A stretch of 9,654 nucleotides of DNA, taken from positions 1-9,654 of the forward strand of contig CAMBGW010000031.1 in assembly GCA_945866245.1 (NCBI GenBank). The letters are read 5' to 3'. Below the pieces are notes generated by a model, which saw nothing but the letters and a program-made list of their open reading frames with translations, did no database searches and had not been told where the DNA came from. The first letter of the stretch is position 1, and each line of letters starts with the position of its first letter. The DNA is from Verrucomicrobia subdivision 6 bacterium. Lineage in GTDB: Bacteria > Verrucomicrobiota > Verrucomicrobiia > Methylacidiphilales > Verrucolacustridaceae. Positions 6,363-9,654 of the stretch are shown here, in pieces. A program made the translations under genes and the position numbers.

Positions 6363-8060
6363 GTGCTTGTTCTCCAATCGATCGCCCTGCAATTAGGAGA
6401 AGCTGAAACCCCCCTTCTTTCGAGCCTATCCGCTTGGTATCCTGCAAGTCACTTTGGGGCGATTCTGGGACCTTCGGGATGCGGTAAAAGTACTTTACTC
6501 AAAGTCATTGCCGGAATTCTCCCCCATACTTCTGGCTCAATCTTTTGGCAGGGGAAAGATTTAGAGAACGAGGACTTGCCCGCTCATCAACTTGGATATG
6601 TTCCACAATTCAGCTGCACTCAGCCACGACTTTCGGTGCAGGAAAATTTATTCTACGGAGCGCGCCTTCGCCAAAAAGGCACAAGACAAGAGATCGAAGC
6701 ACGGGTGGAGCAAGTGATGGAGGAAACCGGCTTACAAGATCTCCAAGACCGTAGAGCCGGAGTCCTCTCAGGGGGGCAACTCAGACGCCTTTCTTTGGCG
6801 ATGGAGCTCACCACGAGGCCTAGCCTTTTGCTCGCCGATGAGGTCACCAGTGGACTCGATCCAAAATCGGAAGAGGAAATCACCGAACTTCTTTCATCCC
6901 TCGCACGAGAGCAAGGGCGCCTCGTGCTTTTGGTCACCCATAGCCTCAGACACATGGAGATTTATGACTCGATCACGGTTCTGACCGACGGTCACTTGGC
7001 TTTCTCTGCCGACCCCCGAGATTTGACCGACTATTTTCGCGTCAAGAGCCCGGAGTTGGTCTTTCCAACCCTAGCGACTCAAAGCGGTCAAGAGTGGGCG
7101 AATCGGTGGAACGCTCTTCCCAAGCCGGAAGGACTTACCTCAGAAAATATTCTCGGCGAACTAGAATCAATTTCGATCGCGGAGGAGAAAGAGAACTCCT
7201 TGCAACTTCCCTCCCTTCTTTCACAAGCCACCACATGGCTCAGCCGCCGCATAAAGATTTTCCTGCGCGATCCCGCTCAGGTCTTCCTGCAACTCTCCCT
7301 TTTGCTGGTTTTTCCCGCAGTTGTAACTCTTTTCGCTTACCGAGGATTACCCGAAGTGCGGAACATGGCTATGTCCTCCGATACGGGGGTCGTGGAGCAG
7401 TTGCGAGACTCCCTTTCCTTTACCATCCAATCAAGCCGAGTCGGAACTTTGGTCAGTGGGCTAGCCATGTTCCAAGTGATCCTTCTCGCCTTGATGGGAT
7501 CCAATAACTCTGCCCGTGAGGTAGTCGGTGACCGTGCCATTCTTGAAAAGGAGAAGCTAGCGGGCCTTCGTCCTGGTGCCGCGCTTTTAGGAATGGGGAT
7601 CTTTTTATCCTTTCTTGTTTTAGCACAAGCCGGATGGATGACCCTCTTTGTTCGTGCGGTCTGCCAATTTCCTGGGGGCCTTGAGGCACAGTTCATGCCT
7701 TTCCTTCTGGTCACTGGTTCCATTACCGCACTGTGCTTAGCGATTTCCAGTTGGACCTCGTCATCGGAGCAAGCCTCTCTGGGAAGTCTTTACCTTGTCG
7801 GATTTCAGCTTCCGCTGTCGGGTGCAATATTAGCACTGCCAGACTTTTTAGGGGTAATCACACGGCCTTGGATAAGCGCGTACTGGGCATGGTCGGGATA
7901 CCTACAGACACTCAAAGACACCCGCTTTTATGACCTTGTGAAATCGATTACGGAAACACCACTAGCCAGCTTTGGTGTTTCATTATGGATCCTACTCATT
8001 CATCTATTGCTGGGGCTGGTTTTAGCCTATTTCGGGATGCGCCGAAGTCAGTGGCGATAG
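6363..8060 (+). CDS. ABC transporter, fused ATPase and ABC-2/ABCG-like permease
   Basis: This is a 565-residue half-transporter with an N-terminal nucleotide-binding domain (1-225) and a C-terminal permease domain, as in ABCG-type and related bacterial fusions; it should act as a dimer in the inner membrane. The ATPase motifs are complete: Walker A GPSGCGKST 36-44, Q-loop Q82, signature LSGGQ 135-139, Walker B LLLADE ending at D159/E160, D-loop SGLD 163-166 and switch H193. About six hydrophobic segments follow, near 307-325, 362-380, 405-430, 444-466, 474-493 and 540-558. The pattern REVVGDRAILEKEKLAGLRPGAALL (385-409) is the ABCG-like connecting helix region. The substrate cannot be told. 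The GTG at 6363 gives a normal ABC N-terminus and no better in-frame start was found; GAGG touches the start codon and is too close to act as a standard site. The hairpin element lies just upstream. Confidence 0.88.
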   Translation: MLVLQSIALQLGEAETPLLSSLSAWYPASHFGAILGPSGCGKSTLLKVIAGILPHTSGSIFWQGKDLENEDLPAHQLGYVPQFSCTQPRLSVQENLFYGARLRQKGTRQEIEARVEQVMEETGLQDLQDRRAGVLSGGQLRRLSLAMELTTRPSLLLADEVTSGLDPKSEEEITELLSSLAREQGRLVLLVTHSLRHMEIYDSITVLTDGHLAFSADPRDLTDYFRVKSPELVFPTLATQSGQEWANRWNALPKPEGLTSENILGELESISIAEEKENSLQLPSLLSQATTWLSRRIKIFLRDPAQVFLQLSLLLVFPAVVTLFAYRGLPEVRNMAMSSDTGVVEQLRDSLSFTIQSSRVGTLVSGLAMFQVILLALMGSNNSAREVVGDRAILEKEKLAGLRPGAALLGMGIFLSFLVLAQAGWMTLFVRAVCQFPGGLEAQFMPFLLVTGSITALCLAISSWTSSSEQASLGSLYLVGFQLPLSGAILALPDFLGVITRPWISAYWAWSGYLQTLKDTRFYDLVKSITETPLASFGVSLWILLIHLLLGLVLAYFGMRRSQWR

Positions 8061-8061
8061 A

Positions 8062-8096
8062 TTGCTCCTGTACCCTGTTTCATTATAAGATAAGTC
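8062..8096 (+). promoter_or_regulatory. Possible sigma-70-type promoter for a leaderless mRNA
   Basis: A TATAAG at 8084-8089 resembles a -10 box. TTGCTC at 8062-8067 is a partial -35 match, 16 bases upstream. The expected transcription start, six to eight bases after the -10 box, falls at or next to the ATG at 8097. That would make the transcript leaderless, which fits the absence of any Shine-Dalgarno there. It lies in the 36-bp gap after the ABC gene. Such matches occur by chance in AT-rich gaps, so this is tentative. Confidence 0.28.
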
Positions 8097-8501
8097 ATGT
8101 CTCGTCGGGCCCACCAAAAAACACCCCCTTTCCTTCTTTTTGGGTCGGTGCTGCTATTTGTCGGATTTGCTGCCGCTGGAGCCTATTTTCTTCAGAAGGG
8201 CTCAAATCCATATCGCACGGTTGAGCCACTGAAACCTGCCGACTACTTTGAAAACGCGAATAGTCTCCGCGGGAATGTCTATCAAGTCGAAGGGGTGATT
8301 CTCAATGCCCTTGCGCAAAACCCTGAAAAAGGGCGGCTGTTTAGTATTGGGGTAACCTCAGAATCGAAAAAGTGGCCCATGCCCATCTTCATTCCAGCGA
8401 AGCTAAGGCAAATCAATCTGCAAAAGAATCAAACCTACCGCGCCAAAGTCCGAGTGGATGACGCCGGGATCTTAGTTGCTGAGGAAATTCAGAAGTCATG
8501 A
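8097..8501 (+). CDS. Small membrane-anchored protein, possible OB-like domain, family unknown
   Basis: This is a 134-residue protein not recognised as a named family. It has a basic N-terminus (MSRRAHQK), a single hydrophobic helix at about 11-32 (PFLLFGSVLLFVGFAAAGAYFL), and a soluble domain at about 50-134 that should face the periplasm. The soluble part alternates short predicted strands: SLRGNVYQVEGVILNAL, GRLFSIGV, PMPIFIPAKLR, TYRAKVRVDDAGILVAEEI. This resembles a small five-stranded barrel of the OB type, but that is a reading of pattern, not a match. No cysteine or obvious catalytic residue is present. No Shine-Dalgarno precedes the ATG. Its stop overlaps the next start as ATGA (8498-8501), so the two proteins are probably made together. 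It follows the ABC gene by 36 bp. Confidence 0.72.
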   Translation: MSRRAHQKTPPFLLFGSVLLFVGFAAAGAYFLQKGSNPYRTVEPLKPADYFENANSLRGNVYQVEGVILNALAQNPEKGRLFSIGVTSESKKWPMPIFIPAKLRQINLQKNQTYRAKVRVDDAGILVAEEIQKS

Positions 8502-9654
8502 TCCTGAGAAGTATCACGCTGATTCTGGCCCTCTTTTTTTCTACCTCCCCTGCCCTGCTGGGTCAGGAGGGAGACTCGAAAGCGGCTACAGGTGGCGCCC
8601 GCCCGCCCCAAATGAATCAGGGATTCCTTGGGCGAGATGTTCCCGTAATGGACCCAGGATCCGACACTTCCACTTTTGATGGAAAGCTTTGGAACATGAA
8701 TAACAATCGGCTTTTCCGCTCCCGCTTTGAGAAGTACTTGAACGCCCCAGAGGAAACGTCGGCCTCCGATCAAGAGTACGAGAAGACGATCAACGAAATT
8801 CTCACCCTGCTCAGTCCCGGAAAAGTAACCAGTGCAAACATCGATGCAGCTTGGAAGCTTTTACCGAAAGCCTCGGAGTACAGAAGTGACGCCAATCTTT
8901 GCAACTCCATGGCGGATGTCGTCTACAGTGTTTGGCTGGCCAAGAATGAGGTGGCACGCCTCGATATGGCGAACCGAACACTCCAAAGAGAAAAGTCCGC
9001 CTTAGAATGGAACTACCGGATGAATATTGGTCCGAGCTCAAAATCAATGACGCAAATTGGGACGAACCCAACCACAAGTAGCTCTATCCTTTCTCCCGAA
9101 GATGAGGCTCGGGTTGAGCCGATTAAAGAAGCCCTCTCAGATGTCCGAGCGACCATGGTAAATAATAAGCTCAAAAAAGAGGCCTCGATTGTTCAGGCAA
9201 AGATCGATTTTCAAACCATGATCATTCAATACTTTGCTCAACGTCGTTTTCGCCATGTTCTGATTGGAACACGCTTTTATCGGGCACTTTTTGGAGATGG
9301 GGATAATCGAATTAGCGCGATGGACCAGATCGCCTCATCCCTTCCAGTAGATAAAGATGCAGGTCAGGTTAAGGTAAAGGCCAAGCTGGACCCCAAGGTG
9401 TCGGGAAAAGGCGGCTCGGGTGCCTACGTTGGAGCGGGAGCAGGAACAGACTCTACTAATAGACGAACTTCGGGTGCAGGTGCCGATACATCCGCATCGG
9501 GTGGGGCCTTTAGTGCGGAAGGGATGCAGTTTGGTGTGGAGAATCTAGGAGTGGAGAGCTTGATCAGCGCAGGAGCCAGCGGTCTCAAAGCCTTAGGCAA
9601 GATGATCAACTCTTTAGGCCAGCTTGATGCCCTTGCCAACGAAGCCATTCGTGA
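8498..9654 (+). CDS. Exported protein of unknown family, 3' end beyond the window
   Basis: The frame is open from the ATG at 8498 to the window edge (385 codons plus two bases) without a stop. A signal peptide is likely: MILRSITLILALFFSTSPALLGQ, with hydrophobic core at about 5-14 and possible cleavage near residue 22-23. The mature protein has a polar leader (24-60), a helical part with charged heptad-like stretches (150-172 and 203-245), and a Gly/Ala/Ser/Thr-rich linker (about 303-338). A second, more hydrophobic segment then begins (350-385, ISAGASGLKALGKMINSLGQLDALA). Only one cysteine (C135) is seen. GAGGA at 8481-8485, 12 bases upstream, is a possible ribosome site, and the start overlaps the previous stop by ATGA. 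I do not recognise a family. Layout suggests a multi-part secreted or periplasmic structural protein rather than an enzyme, but this is weak inference. Confidence 0.8.
   Translation, partial: MILRSITLILALFFSTSPALLGQEGDSKAATGGARPPQMNQGFLGRDVPVMDPGSDTSTFDGKLWNMNNNRLFRSRFEKYLNAPEETSASDQEYEKTINEILTLLSPGKVTSANIDAAWKLLPKASEYRSDANLCNSMADVVYSVWLAKNEVARLDMANRTLQREKSALEWNYRMNIGPSSKSMTQIGTNPTTSSSILSPEDEARVEPIKEALSDVRATMVNNKLKKEASIVQAKIDFQTMIIQYFAQRRFRHVLIGTRFYRALFGDGDNRISAMDQIASSLPVDKDAGQVKVKAKLDPKVSGKGGSGAYVGAGAGTDSTNRRTSGAGADTSASGGAFSAEGMQFGVENLGVESLISAGASGLKALGKMINSLGQLDALANEAIR

Noticed and set aside
6282..6392. Longer N-terminus for the AsmA-like gene (GTG at 6326 or TTG at 6392)
   Set aside because: The added residues are polar and unlike the family, lie over the hairpin elements and would overlap the ABC coding region. 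The ATG at 6281 leads directly into the basic-plus-TM anchor.
9363..9511. Gly/Ala/Ser/Thr-rich stretch as a DNA repeat array or recombination site
   Set aside because: The bases do not repeat in register; it is explained by a low-complexity linker in the coding frame.
1..9654. CRISPR array, tRNA, rRNA, insertion sequence or phage gene
   Set aside because: No regularly spaced repeats, cloverleaf-like sequence, transposase motif or terminal inverted repeats were seen on either strand by eye.

Overview
The window reads as a stretch of a Verrucomicrobiota chromosome, or a close relative in the Planctomycetes-Verrucomicrobia-Chlamydiae group. The strongest evidence is a Minf_1886-type gene (verrucomicrobial/planctomycete conserved hypothetical family) followed directly by a DUF1844 gene. 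A large-insert, verrucomicrobial-looking LepB and an ABCG-like fused ABC half-transporter fit this. These family calls are recognition by eye, not database results. No tRNA, rRNA, CRISPR, IS or phage gene is visible. Base composition looks even throughout, so this appears to be ordinary chromosome rather than an island.

Layout. (1) 1-561 (+): the 3' part of a type I signal peptidase gene, cut by the window edge. (2) 562-622: a short convergent spacer holding three small palindromes. (3) 623-1267 (-): a RdgB/HAM1 house-cleaning nucleotide pyrophosphatase. (4) Head-to-head with it, 1302-4847 (+): a compact run of leucyl-tRNA synthetase, an unrecognised 31-residue single-TM peptide overlapping the leuS stop by ATGA, the Minf_1886-family protein (GTG start), and the DUF1844 protein one base behind it. 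(5) 4860-6281 (-): an AsmA-like membrane-anchored protein, convergent with DUF1844. (6) 6282-6362: an 81-bp divergent spacer carrying two inverted copies of a 16-bp hairpin element, one facing each gene. (7) 6363-8060 (+): a fused ATPase-permease ABC protein. (8) 8097-8501 (+): a small membrane-anchored protein with a possible OB-like domain. (9) 8498-end (+): a signal-peptide-bearing protein of unknown family, overlapping the previous gene by ATGA and running off the window.

How the parts may work together. The left half is housekeeping: secretion, nucleotide-pool cleaning and translation, plus two lineage-typical small cytosolic proteins whose tails are oppositely charged. The right half (AsmA-like, ABC, anchored small protein, exported protein) looks like a cell-envelope module around a shared divergent control region. 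That grouping is inference from location and topology. The best candidates for something undescribed are the twin hairpin elements at 6295-6354, the 31-residue peptide behind leuS, and the anchored/exported pair at 8097-9654.
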